DNA of 64,000 nucleotides, taken from assembly GCF_011046735.1 (NCBI RefSeq), contig NZ_CP049258.1, positions 3,862,001 through 3,926,000 of the forward strand, in the 5' to 3' direction. Shown here piece by piece: positions 9,707 through 17,991 of this stretch. Source of the DNA: Nordella sp. HKS 07. Its GTDB lineage: Bacteria; Pseudomonadota; Alphaproteobacteria; Rhizobiales; Aestuariivirgaceae. The position numbers and the translations under genes were made by a program. Below the pieces are notes generated by a model. That model searched no databases and had not been told where the DNA came from. It saw only the letters and a program-made list of their open reading frames with translations. Position 1 is the first letter of the stretch; each line of letters opens with the position of its first letter.

Positions 9707-10137
9707 GAAAGGCCTCCGCCATGCTTGCGAGCTTCGACTATCTGGGCAATGCGGTGGGCTGCATCGTCGGCGTTTTCATGAGCCCAGACACGGACAACCC
9801 TCCAGCCCAGCGACTGCAGTAGCCGATCGGTTTCGGCGTCTCGCGCGCGGTTGGTCTCGATCTTTTCGCGCCAAAAGTCTGCATTGCTCTTTGGCCAAGA
9901 GGCGTGTTCCGGACAGCCATGCCAGAAACAGCCATCGACAAAGATGGCGACACGAGTGCGGGAGAAGACGATGTCGGCCACGCGACGTGGCTTAGTCAGC
10001 AGCGGCACGTGCAAGCGATAGCGAAGGCGTTTTGTGTGCAACGCCTTCCGCAAGTCGATTTCGGCCTTTGTGCCCTTCTGCCGGACGCGGGCCATCCGGA
10101 GACTTGCTTCATGCGACGAGGGGCTTACGCGCGACAT
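9703..10137 (-). CDS. vsr: very short patch repair endonuclease (Vsr)
   Basis: A 144-residue Vsr-family endonuclease. The family core is complete: KGTKAEIDLRKAL near residue 22, then the zinc/active-site segment FVDGCFWHGCPEH, and the downstream N-FW-K-N-RD pattern ending in LGWRVVRVWAHE. Vsr nicks 5' to the thymine of T:G mismatches that arise when 5-methylcytosine deaminates, so it is usually paired with a cytosine-5 methyltransferase, exactly as here. I keep the ATG at 10137 because GGGAGG stands 9 bases upstream. This start lies inside the end of the methyltransferase gene, a 29-bp overlap. An internal ATG at 10095 is possible but has no good ribosome-binding site. Confidence 0.92.
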   Translation of the reverse strand: MSRVSPSSHEASLRMARVRQKGTKAEIDLRKALHTKRLRYRLHVPLLTKPRRVADIVFSRTRVAIFVDGCFWHGCPEHASWPKSNADFWREKIETNRARDAETDRLLQSLGWRVVRVWAHENADDAAHRIAQIVEARKHGGGLS

Positions 10138-11209
10138 CCGCGATGCCTCCCTTCTTACCCATGGAATTCGTTTTGCCGGGCTTGATGCCGAGGTGCGCCG
10201 AAATGCTCTGCCCGATTACCTTGCCGAGGGTGACCGGAACCGCGTTGCCGATCATGCGGCCCAGTGCTTTGAAATGGATGGGATCACCTTCGGGAACAAA
10301 GGAATATGAGGGCGGAAATCCTTGGAGAATTGCGCCCTCTCGCAGCGATATGGCGCGGTCCTGCTCTGGGTGCCCAAATCGACCATTTCCGAACCCATAA
10401 AATTGGGTTGTCAAAGTTGGGGCGGGCTCATCCCAGACCATTCGACCGTACACACCCGGATACGTGTAACCCGTCTCGCGCCGATGACACTCAGCGACCA
10501 GATGTCTCGGCCAATCACGCCAAGTGCCTCCAGGGCGCGACGCACGGATTCGCTTGAAGTTCAGATCGGACAGCATGGAAGCCGAATGCAGAGGATCCTT
10601 AGCGTGAGCAGCTCCCTGCCGGATGGACGGCAATTTCCCGATAGCCCCGCGGACGGTCGCCGGCCGCTCATGCGTAGGCCCAATCAGCTCGATCGGGCCG
10701 ATGAGAGAGGCGAGGAGCACCATACGACGTCGACTTTGGGGTAGTCCGTAAAGTGTGCAATCGACGATGTCTTGGTAGACCCAGTACCCCAATTTCATTA
10801 GCGCTTTGACGAAATCGTCGAACACGGAGTGCTGGGTGACCGCCGGAACATTCTCCATCGTTACCAACTCGGGGCGGATAGTCTTGATCAGTCGCGCAAA
10901 CCGGTACAGGAGGCCCCATCGGGCGCTGCCGACTACATCGTACCGCTGCGCGTATGTCGAAAATGGTTGGCAAGGCGCGCACCCAGCCAGGACGCGAACG
11001 TCAGCGCCCCTGAAGAGCTTGTTGATCCGACTCGGGGATACTCGTCCGACGTCTTCTTTTAAGAATAGGGCCGCGTTATTTGTTTCAAAGGGATACCGAC
11101 ACGCTTCGTCGACATCAATACCCGCGACGACCTTAATTCCCTCCAAAATCAGACCATGCGTTAGACCTCCTGCACCACAAAACAAGTCGACGCATGCAAC
11201 ATCACCCAT
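10109..11209 (-). CDS. dcm: DNA (cytosine-5-)-methyltransferase
   Basis: A 366-residue m5C methyltransferase with the ordered family motifs: I (DLFCGAGGLT), IV with the catalytic cysteine (CAPCQPFS), VI (ENV), VIII (QSRRR), then LQGFP and the motif X IGNAVP near the end. It transfers a methyl group from SAM to cytosine C5 in a specific sequence set by the variable region between motifs VIII and IX, which cannot be read here. I place the start at 11209, where GGGGGAGAG sits about 6 bases upstream; a frame extension to 11263 has no such site. It is the first gene of the leftward defence operon and is followed by an overlapping vsr. The 236 bp upstream should contain the operon promoter. Confidence 0.93.
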   Translation of the reverse strand: MGDVACVDLFCGAGGLTHGLILEGIKVVAGIDVDEACRYPFETNNAALFLKEDVGRVSPSRINKLFRGADVRVLAGCAPCQPFSTYAQRYDVVGSARWGLLYRFARLIKTIRPELVTMENVPAVTQHSVFDDFVKALMKLGYWVYQDIVDCTLYGLPQSRRRMVLLASLIGPIELIGPTHERPATVRGAIGKLPSIRQGAAHAKDPLHSASMLSDLNFKRIRASRPGGTWRDWPRHLVAECHRRETGYTYPGVYGRMVWDEPAPTLTTQFYGFGNGRFGHPEQDRAISLREGAILQGFPPSYSFVPEGDPIHFKALGRMIGNAVPVTLGKVIGQSISAHLGIKPGKTNSMGKKGGIADVARKPLVA

Positions 11210-11263
11210 CCGTATTCTCTCCCCCGAATGCTCCTGTTTTCTGCCACGGCGGGCTAGCCTCAA

Positions 11264-11499
11264 TTAGCTTCTTTTGATCGCCAATTGTTACACGAGACAG
11301 TGCGACCCTCGCAAATTAGCTGCAAGCCGATGCTCGTCGTAGAGGCACTTATGTCGCATTCATGTCGCATGGAGCTGCCGTTGCTTGCTAAAAATCCTTG
11401 AAAATCAATGGTAGCCGTTGAGAGGGACATCGTTCAAAATGACGGAGCAAACATGTTGCCATAGTTCTGCTAATCATTTGATTTTGCGCCGGAAATGAA
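11264..11499. other. intergenic region upstream of the defence operon
   Basis: No coding sequence is supported here. The segment lies between the start of the dcm gene and the island boundary and must contain the operon promoter. A short near-repeat (atgtcgcattc / atgtcgcatgg) occurs around 11350-11372. I could not assign -35 and -10 boxes with confidence. Confidence 0.4.
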
Positions 11500-11545
11500 T
11501 GGTGCCCAGGGGCGGAATCGAACCACCGACACGCGGATTTTCAGT
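11500..11545 (-). repeat. attachment site: 46-bp copy of the tRNA-Phe 3' half (left end of island)
   Basis: These 46 bases are identical to 49398-49443, which form the 3' part of the intact tRNA-Phe gene from the anticodon loop to the CCA end. The identity stops abruptly on both sides: the base before differs, and the sequence departs at 11546 just where the tRNA anticodon stem would continue. Both copies point the same way. This is the classic footprint of a tyrosine-integrase element that inserted into tRNA-Phe, rebuilding the gene at one end and leaving a partial copy at the other. Confidence 0.93.
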
Positions 11546-11922
11546 GCTTATGCCGGACAATCTATCTGATTCTATTTGGTCCTTGCCCATTCTTAGATGA
11601 TTGATATTGGAGGATATTTCTCTTGTGGGGTGCATTTCCAGTCCTATGGGGTTCTGCGTTTTGGTGTAATTTTCTGAGCATGCCTACACAGAAATTACAC
11701 GCAAACCGTCCGGTAGCATGCATCGCCGGAGAATCGAGCCCAAATCTGAACGCTAGATAGACTTAGCGGCCTTTGGCGTAGGAAAGTCGCGGAGGCTATC
11801 CTTTGCCTCAGAGCGCTAAGCCATAACCGCATGTGACGTATTTCATCTCGAGCCCCTGCGAATGCTGTGTCGCCGCCTTGGTCTCAGCGGTGGCTTAGTT
11901 GGGCGTTCCGGGCTCGCGCACA
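11546..11922. other. gene-free stretch inside left end of island
   Basis: No convincing coding frame or RNA gene is visible between the left attachment site and the small phage-like gene. The base composition is more AT-rich at 11560-11700 than in the core chromosome. It may hold the non-transcribed end of the element. Confidence 0.4.
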
Positions 11923-12276
11923 CTAGTCTTTGGCTGTGTTCGTCGCATCAGCGTAGCCCTGTCGGCCAGCATGGGAGTGATCCTCGAGAAGATCAGAATA
12001 TCGCACGATCTCGATGGTCAGAGGCTGTTCGTCGTGACCGGTGAGCGGGGGCGGAAGTACCTTACCGAGGAGTTGCACGAATGCTTTCGGCTGGTCTCTT
12101 GCCAGGAAGCGGCAATAACCCACGAGGCCGTCCGTGCCCTCCCCATCGAGCCCGTGCTGAGTGGCTGCCGTCAAGATTGCGTCCTTTAGGAGGACGGTGG
12201 TCCTGTTGGGCGAGCCCTTCGGCCGGCCTTTCCCGGCATTACCCCTATTTGGACCTATTTTAGGCATTACGGGCAT
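11923..12276 (-). CDS. small phage-like protein (GKGRPKGSPN motif)
   Basis: A 117-residue protein whose N-terminus GNAGKGRPKGSPNRTTVLLK is a basic, proline- and glycine-rich motif typical of small conserved proteins found beside terminase genes in prophages and phage-derived islands. The rest (DGLVGYCRFLARDQP, then LLGKVLPPPLTG) also fits that family. The ATG at 12276 is preceded by AAGGAG at a good distance. No terminase or capsid gene is nearby, so it is probably an orphan left from an older prophage. The function is unknown; DNA binding is likely from the basic N-terminus. Confidence 0.7.
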   Translation of the reverse strand: MPVMPKIGPNRGNAGKGRPKGSPNRTTVLLKDAILTAATQHGLDGEGTDGLVGYCRFLARDQPKAFVQLLGKVLPPPLTGHDEQPLTIEIVRYSDLLEDHSHAGRQGYADATNTAKD

Positions 12277-12432
12277 AGGGCGTGCTCCTTACTGAAGGCA
12301 CAGTGGAATTGTCGCGGGCCGGGGGCTCAGTAGTCGATATTTGTCTGCTTTAGAGAAGCGGACCCGGACACGGACCGTCCAGCAGACTCCCGACGCCCTG
12401 ATAATATATTCAGTGGTTAGAGGACTCAAAAC

Positions 12433-12483
12433 GGCTGACTCTTAATCAGCGGGTCCAAGGCTCGAGTCCTTGTGCGCCCACCA
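12433..12483 (+). pseudogene. tRNA-Lys(CUU) 3' fragment
   Basis: The sequence has a proper anticodon stem-loop with CTT in the loop, a variable region, a T-arm (CAAGG/CCTTG) and an acceptor strand TGCGCCC followed by ACCA. The matching 5' acceptor strand (GGGCGCA) is absent upstream, where the sequence is unrelated and AT-rich. It is therefore only the 3' half of a tRNA-Lys, the form left behind when an element integrates into a tRNA gene. It is probably the scar of an older insertion. Confidence 0.65.
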
Positions 12484-12658
12484 AGAAAATCAAAGACTTA
12501 CACCCCAGAAATCGATCGCGGAATTCGCCAAAAGCAGGTTGGGTAACGTCTCGGGTAATACCAATAGCCCCGCTGTAGGTGACTTTTAGACGTTCGCGAA
12601 TGTAATACAGAAAGGTCACCGTTGGGCTTGTAGAGCCGGCTCCGGCTATCCTTCGGAG

Positions 12659-12735
12659 GCAGCCGTAGCTCAGCTGGACAGAGCGCTGCCCTCCGAAGGC
12701 AGAGGTCACAGGTTCGAATCCTGTCGGGTGCGCCA
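12659..12735 (+). tRNA. tRNA-Arg(CCG)
   Basis: A 77-base cloverleaf with D-arm GTAGCTCAGCTGGACAGAGC, anticodon stem CTGCC/GGCAG enclosing the loop CTCCGAA (anticodon CCG), T-arm ACAGG/CCTGT and encoded CCA. The acceptor stem has one mismatch: position 4 is G against G at position 69, where related genes have C. The gene may still work or may be the first sign of decay. An integrase fragment begins just downstream, so this tRNA was probably an integration target as well. Confidence 0.8.
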
Positions 12736-12813
12736 TCACATCAAGCGCTTAGCCGATTCCTGTGAGGGGTCCGGCCTTGGAGTCACCAAGGAGTCACCAC
12801 GAATTCTAGCGAC

Positions 12814-13068
12814 GTGGTCAACATCCTACGTTATTGCCGGCGAGCGCGCAGGCACCATCTTGTGAACCTCCGTAAGCCATGGCTTCGCCTTTGCAAGATC
12901 GCCCGCCTTAATGGCGTTCGGCTTCGCGACCTGCGGCACAGTTTCGCCAGCGTCGGCGCCGGCGGTGGCGTCTCGCTGCCGATCATCGGCCCACTGCTTG
13001 GGCACACCAAGAGGTCGACGACCGAGCGCTACAGTTATCTTTCGGCCGATCCAGTGCGGGCAGCTAAC
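12814..13068 (+). pseudogene. tyrosine integrase, C-terminal fragment
   Basis: The frame encodes the catalytic C-terminal end of a phage-type integrase: RLRDLRHSFAS (the H-x-x-R motif), PIIGPLLGHTKRSTT and the tyrosine region ERYSYLSADPVRAAN. Everything N-terminal to this is missing. After VRAAN the frame runs straight into primase sequence (GLRHPSGAE, then a stop), so the two genes were fused by a deletion. It lies right after tRNA-Arg(CCG), the expected place for an integrase of an element that used that tRNA. Confidence 0.8.
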
Positions 13069-13528
13069 GGACTGAGGCATCCCTCGGGTGCCGAATAGCC
13101 GGCGATGGTCGCGCTGGTTACCCACGGCGTGGACGGGATTCCGATAGGCATCCACCGAACTTTTCTTCGGCTCGATGGCAGTGGAAAGGCCGCGGTCAAG
13201 CCAGCCAAGATGATGCTGGGACCGTGTCGCGGCGGCGTTGTCCGTCTTGCAGAACTTGGAGAAGTCCTGATGGTTGGCGAAGGCATCGAGACATGCCTTG
13301 CGGCTATGCAGGCAAGCGGTCACACGGCATGGGCCGCTCTCTCGACCTCGGGTCTTCGCACTCTCGACCTGCCGCGCGAGGTTCGTGACGTTATCGTGAT
13401 CGTCGATGGCGACGATCCCGGCGAAGCGGCGGCGCGGGAATGCGCCTGGCGCTGGAAGCGGGAAGGGCGGCGTGTGCGCATCGCCCGAGCTGGTTCGCCG
13501 CACGCATGGCAACGAGGAGGCCGCGTGA
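13069..13528 (+). pseudogene. Toprim primase-like gene, truncated and broken
   Basis: This is a decayed relative of the intact Toprim gene at 44889-45767. The shared core is clear: MVALVT, the RPAKMMLG segment, CRGGVVRLA, VLMVGEGIETCL and the metal-binding VDGDDPGEAAA. The first ~150 residues are missing. A TAG at 13096-13098 replaces the tryptophan found in the intact copy (TEWPAMVA). Near 13485-13510 the frame departs from the intact copy; the old stop (TGA 13526-13528) is in another frame and overlaps the next start as TGATG. It cannot make a full primase. Confidence 0.8.
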
Positions 13529-15363
13529 TGAATACGTTCGATGCGGGCAGAGATGCAGTCCGCGGGGCCATTGTTGGCGCCGAGGAAGTTACCGACCCGC
13601 TGGACGGCCTCGTCGACAGGATTACTGCCGATCCCGGTGCCGCCTTCGTGCCAGAGGTGGTCGAACGCCTCGCGACACTCAAGCGGGACGATCGCGCCGC
13701 TTTCGAAGCGCTTCGAACGCAACTCAAGAAAGCCGGATGTCGTGTTACAGTCCTCGATGACGCGATCGCCAAGGAAAGCGGCGAAGCGGGTGGGCGCCGG
13801 CCGACGCAAGCGGATATCCTTATTGAGCTTGCGCGGAGCGCCGAGTTCTTCCACGCGCCAGATGGGACGGGGTTTGCTGACATCGAGGTCAACGGCCACC
13901 GGGAGACCTGGCCAATCCGCGCCAGGGGCTTTCGGCGATGGCTTTTTCGTCGCTTTTTCGAGGCTACCGGTGGTGGGCCGAGCTCCGAAGCATTGCAATC
14001 GGCCCTCAACGTGATCGAGGCCAATGCACATTACGATGCGCCAGAGCGTATCGTACATGTTCGCATTGGTGGGCAAGACGGACGGCCTTATCTCGACCTC
14101 TGCAACGATACATGGCAGGCGTTGGAAATCAATCCGGACGGCTGGCGGATAGTTGACAATCCGCCGGTGCGTTTTCGTCGCGCTGCCGGGATGCAGGCGC
14201 TGCCGTCGCCTGTTCCGGGCGGATCGGTTGATGCGCTGCGATCGTTCCTGAATGTGCGATCCGATGCCGATTTCGTGCTGGTGATCGCTTGGGCGCTTGC
14301 CTGCTTGCGCGACCGCGGTCCCTATCCGGTGATGGTACTGTCCGGCGAGCAGGGCTCGGCCAAATCTACCTTCTCGGCATGACTGCGAGCATTGATTGAT
14401 CCTAACATCGCACCTTTGCGTGCTTTGCCGCGCGACGATCGCGACTTGTTCATCGCCGCAGGTAATGGTCATATACTCGCTTTCGACAACGTTTCGGGTC
14501 TTCCAGCATGGCTTTCCGACACGTTCTGCCGTCTGGCCACCGGCGGCGGTTTCGCAGTCCGGCAGCTTTATACAGACCAGGAAGAGGTGCTGTTCGACGC
14601 CACCCGGCCGGTGATCCTAAATGGCATTGAGGACTTCGTGACGCGGCCCGACCTTGCGGACCGTTCCCTACTCCTGCCGTTGGAACAGATATCTGAGGAA
14701 CGCCGCCGACCTGAACAGGAGTTATGGGTAGCATTCGAGGCCGAGTGCCCGCGCATTATCGGTGCGCTTCTCGACGCGGTAGTTAAGGGTCTAGCGATGC
14801 TGCCGCACACCCGGCTCGAACGGTTGCCGCGCATGGCCGACTTGGCGCTCTGGGCGACGGCCTGCGAAACGGCGCGATGGGCAGCCGGCACATTCTGGTC
14901 GGCATATTGCGGCAATCGCGATGCGGCGGTGGAGGGCGTGATCGAGGCGGATCCGATCGCCGCCGCTCTGCGAGCGATGATGGTGGCACAAACGGAGTGG
15001 ACCGGCACCGCGTCGGAGCTTTTGGAAGCTCTTGACCAGAAGGCGGGTGCGCGAGTCGCCAACTCGAAGGCCTGGCCTAGCAGCCCGCAGGCGCTGGCAG
15101 GCCGCGTGCGCCGAGCGGCGGCCTTCCTGCGCAAGATCGGCATCGAGATTAGCTTAGGGCGTGATGGCCGGGCGCGGACCCGTGTCATCCGCATCAGCAT
15201 GACGGAGCCTCCCTCGCCAGAAACTGGAGGAGCGCAACCGTCCGCATCGTCCGTATCGTCCGCGCTTCCACCGAACGACAATCCTTCGCAGGTTCAGAAC
15301 CACAATCCGTGCAGACCGTTGCGGACGAAGCAGGGGGTAAAAACGACTTACCGTCCGCACTAA
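13528..15363 (+). pseudogene. phage/plasmid helicase-like ATPase gene with an in-frame TGA
   Basis: The frame starts at MNTFDAGRDAV with GAGGAGG upstream and encodes about 611 residues, interrupted by a TGA at 14380-14382. The stop falls 4 residues after the Walker A motif GEQGSAKST; beyond it the same frame continues with RALIDPNIAPLRALPRDDRD, the Walker B-like HILAFDNVSG and an arginine-rich region NGIEDFVTRPDLADRS. Related proteins are helicase partners of the Toprim primase in integrated elements. A single C-to-T change (CGA to TGA) would explain the stop. It is very likely inactive, although the downstream part has an ATG-less reopening that could not make a P-loop. Confidence 0.8.
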
Positions 15364-15379
15364 CGCATTGATATTCAAT

Positions 15380-15527
15380 CGCATCGCTCCATTTGAGCGA
15401 CCGCACCTCGCTAGACCGCATACCGGTGGCGAGCAGAAGCCGCAGCGCTGCCTATGCGAGTAGTTGGCGCGGCTTCTCGCTCATGAGGCTGACGAGCGCC
15501 GCACTCGAGACGGGCCAACTCGTCAGC
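15380..15527 (-). pseudogene. tyrosine integrase central fragment
   Basis: Reading leftward, the frame encodes ALVSLMSEKPRQLLA, then a stop (TAG 15454-15452), then AALRLLLATGMRSSEVRSLK, which holds the first catalytic arginine of tyrosine recombinases (TGMRSSEV). A glutamine codon CAG to TAG change explains the stop. Sequence before and after is unrelated, so this is an internal scrap of an integrase on the strand opposite to the fragment at 12814. Confidence 0.65.
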
Positions 15528-15763
15528 CTTGATAAAATTAGCTGCGCTATCTGATGACTCCGCGTTCCGGCCTGTTGCCCCACCCGCCCAAAAAAGGCAT
15601 ACAGCTTACCGAGGTCCCAATCCACACTGGGTGAAACTTCAACGGCAGGTCATTTCGGAGCCGCGCAGATGCTATTACATTGGCGGCGTTAACGCATAGT
15701 ATTGGACATTACCCATAGAAGTTTGCTGTTTTGGTGCGGTCTTACATTGGCGGAGCGACATCA

Positions 15764-16537
15764 ATGGCTGCCCAGCCGAGCCTCTCCCTCAGACACGCTG
15801 ACTTTTGGATTGCCAGACTCTGCCTTAGTGTCGTTGTAATATTACAATTCGCTGTCCGCGAGGATTTTCAACTAGAACCAGGTGACTACCGTGTTTCGTT
15901 TCTAAAGTGGGTTCCACGGATGGTAGCAATATTACTGGCTCTGTTATTCTTCGCTACTGGATGGAATCAATTTCGAGCGAATCGCGCGACGAGCGACGAA
16001 AATCGATATCTCATAGCCCGCTGGCATAGATTCATCCGGTATTCATCGCTTTTGCTGACTATTGCTGTTGTTCTTATCAATTTTGTTGCCCTCTTAGCCC
16101 TCATTCTTGATCTGGCTGACACTAGAGAAAGTATGTGCAGTCTTTTATTTCACGGTTTTGAAATTTGGTTGATCAACATTGTTGGATTTGCACTACTATA
16201 TTGGGAACTTGATCGCGGCGGTCCAACTGCTAGCCCCTTCAAACATCGAGAGAGATACGACTTTCTGTTTCCTCAGATGCTCTCAGACAATCCAAACAAG
16301 CCAAGTTCATTTACCCCCGGCTTTATTGACTATCTATTCCTTGCGTTTACGACAGCTACCGCTTTCTCCCCAACCGACACGCTCCCTCTATCCAATCGTG
16401 CTAAGTTGTTAATAATGCTCGAATCGAGCATTGCCCTGGTGGCGATCGCGCTCGTCATTGCACGCGCAGTCAATGTAGGCCAAGGAGATTGCCCGCCTAG
16501 CGTTGCATTTCTACGCGAATTCCTGACATGTCACTAA
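15764..16537 (+). CDS. multi-pass membrane protein, DUF1345-like / channel-like
   Basis: A 257-residue integral membrane protein of unknown function. Hydrophobic helices lie at about 14-32, 48-68, 98-125, 132-155 and 225-245. The C-terminal part DYLFLAFTTATAFSPTD, then R-A-K-L-L-x-M-L-E, resembles the arrangement of a two-helix ion-channel pore (helix, filter, helix), but the filter-like segment TATAFSPTD replaces the usual TVGYGD. DUF1345-type membrane proteins show a comparable pattern. I use the ATG at 15764 rather than weaker upstream codons. The gene is more AT-rich than its neighbours, a sign of transfer. It stands alone and is convergent with the following operon. Confidence 0.7.
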   Translation: MAAQPSLSLRHADFWIARLCLSVVVILQFAVREDFQLEPGDYRVSFLKWVPRMVAILLALLFFATGWNQFRANRATSDENRYLIARWHRFIRYSSLLLTIAVVLINFVALLALILDLADTRESMCSLLFHGFEIWLINIVGFALLYWELDRGGPTASPFKHRERYDFLFPQMLSDNPNKPSSFTPGFIDYLFLAFTTATAFSPTDTLPLSNRAKLLIMLESSIALVAIALVIARAVNVGQGDCPPSVAFLREFLTCH

Positions 16538-16638
16538 TCGGCTGGCCGCCCGACGGTTCGAGTCACCTCAGTTGCGGTGATCCACTCCGCTCTTTGTCCG
16601 GCGTGGAGCGGGCGTCTATTCGTCGATTCATCCTGCAT

Positions 16639-17991
16639 CTATGACTCCTCTCCATGCCATAATTCACGGTGTTGTGCCTGACTGTCGGAGTACCCGTGAG
16701 CGTACAAAGTATCGTAGTAGTCTAGCGCGAGGTGATGTGTCTGCACCCAAATGCCAGGCACATGAAAGGCGTCGACATGTGCAGGAAACCGTCCATAGGT
16801 CTCATAAATGTAAGTGCAGATCTCTTTCGTGCACGCGACGACGTCAGGATCGTAATGCGGCACCTCATCGATGAAGGTTTGTGCGAGGCCCGGCTTGAAT
16901 GAGGGCGCGAAAGCTTCGGGGGTGCTGTAGAGGCCTCCTGGGCCGTATTTCTCTGCCAACACTGCATCGACGGCGCTCGCCATATCGGAATAATTTGGCG
17001 GGCAGAACGCTTTTAAATGGTCACCAAGGGCGATTGGATTGGGACTCCAGGCAGGCAGGGGTGTGACGGGCCGGAGAAAAACACGCCAGTCCAGTTTCGG
17101 CTTGGAAAAATCGAAGCCGAGGCCTGGCCCGTAACGCGCACGATAGCTTGGGTCGCCCAGCAGGAATGGTCCCGGAAAGCCAGCATGAACCCACCCGCCG
17201 AGCCCCATAGCCTGGATTGTCAGCAGCAGATTTTGCACCAGTAGGTCGGCTTCCACATGGATGCGAAATGTCCCGAGATAGCCAAGTGGAAGCTTCAAGT
17301 TGGGATTAAGAAAGCCGTTTTTGATCCAGCGTTTGCAGCCGGCCCAGCGATAAAAGTTCCAATCATCAATAAAGGCTGGCCGCTGCCCGTCAGCCTGCGA
17401 GAGAAGATACATCATGCCATTGATGTACTGCCGGCTGAGATCGACGATGGGCATGAAGATGGTGGTGCCCGGAAGATTCGACACCATTCGATTTCGTCCG
17501 ACGTAGCAGGGAAAGCGCCGGGGAAATTCCAGGCGCCGGCCAAGAATGCGCCGCTTGGCTTGCTGCGCGGCACGCACAAGATCATCGGCCGCCGGCACCG
17601 TTCCAGGCGGCAAGGTAAAATCGGGCTTGCGGAGCAGGTACGTTCCACTGTCATCGATCATGATAAAGACAGTCGCCTGTGCGTTGTCGGGACTGCTGGC
17701 GGCGCGGCCTATGGCATTTACCATCGGCGAACCGAGCAGCTGGCTACCCGCTTCGGTTCGATCGGGCATGTCCGGCATCGTGATGCCGGTTATTCCAGTC
17801 GCGGCAATCAAAATTGACTGCTCGAGTTCCGTCAGCGGATGAGGTTTGTCGTTCGAGTGCCAAGTCAGGCTGCCGGCCGAAACCTCGCCAATGCCCTGAC
17901 TGATCCGGCGCGAGCGCCGCTTGAATATCGCATCGACCAGTGGATATCGCAGGTACCGCTCGAAACCCGAATTTGGCGTCGCGGCGCTCAT
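16639..17991 (-). CDS. nitroreductase-like protein
   Basis: A 450-residue protein, last gene of a four-gene leftward operon; its ATG overlaps the stop of the upstream gene (ATGA at 17991-17988). The N-terminal YPLVDAIFKRRSRRIS followed by the LTELEQSILIAATG segment recalls the FMN-binding entrance of nitroreductase/SagB-like dehydrogenases, and LLLTIQAMGLGGWVHAG fits the conserved helix of that fold. The C-terminal part is rich in aromatic residues (HVDAFHVPGIWVQTHHLAL) and has no known motif. It probably binds a flavin and performs a redox step together with the GMC oxidoreductase encoded upstream. The fold assignment is moderate; the substrate is unknown. Confidence 0.6.
   Translation of the reverse strand: MSAATPNSGFERYLRYPLVDAIFKRRSRRISQGIGEVSAGSLTWHSNDKPHPLTELEQSILIAATGITGITMPDMPDRTEAGSQLLGSPMVNAIGRAASSPDNAQATVFIMIDDSGTYLLRKPDFTLPPGTVPAADDLVRAAQQAKRRILGRRLEFPRRFPCYVGRNRMVSNLPGTTIFMPIVDLSRQYINGMMYLLSQADGQRPAFIDDWNFYRWAGCKRWIKNGFLNPNLKLPLGYLGTFRIHVEADLLVQNLLLTIQAMGLGGWVHAGFPGPFLLGDPSYRARYGPGLGFDFSKPKLDWRVFLRPVTPLPAWSPNPIALGDHLKAFCPPNYSDMASAVDAVLAEKYGPGGLYSTPEAFAPSFKPGLAQTFIDEVPHYDPDVVACTKEICTYIYETYGRFPAHVDAFHVPGIWVQTHHLALDYYDTLYAHGYSDSQAQHRELWHGEES

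Noticed and set aside
12446-12739. Leftward 97-codon frame beginning [17 protein letters not shown]
   Set aside because: It is the antisense translation of the tRNA-Arg and the tRNA-Lys fragment, a well-known annotation artefact.
12826-14472. 548-codon minus-strand frame opposite the primase/helicase region
   Set aside because: No family resemblance; the plus strand carries integrase, Toprim and helicase motifs.
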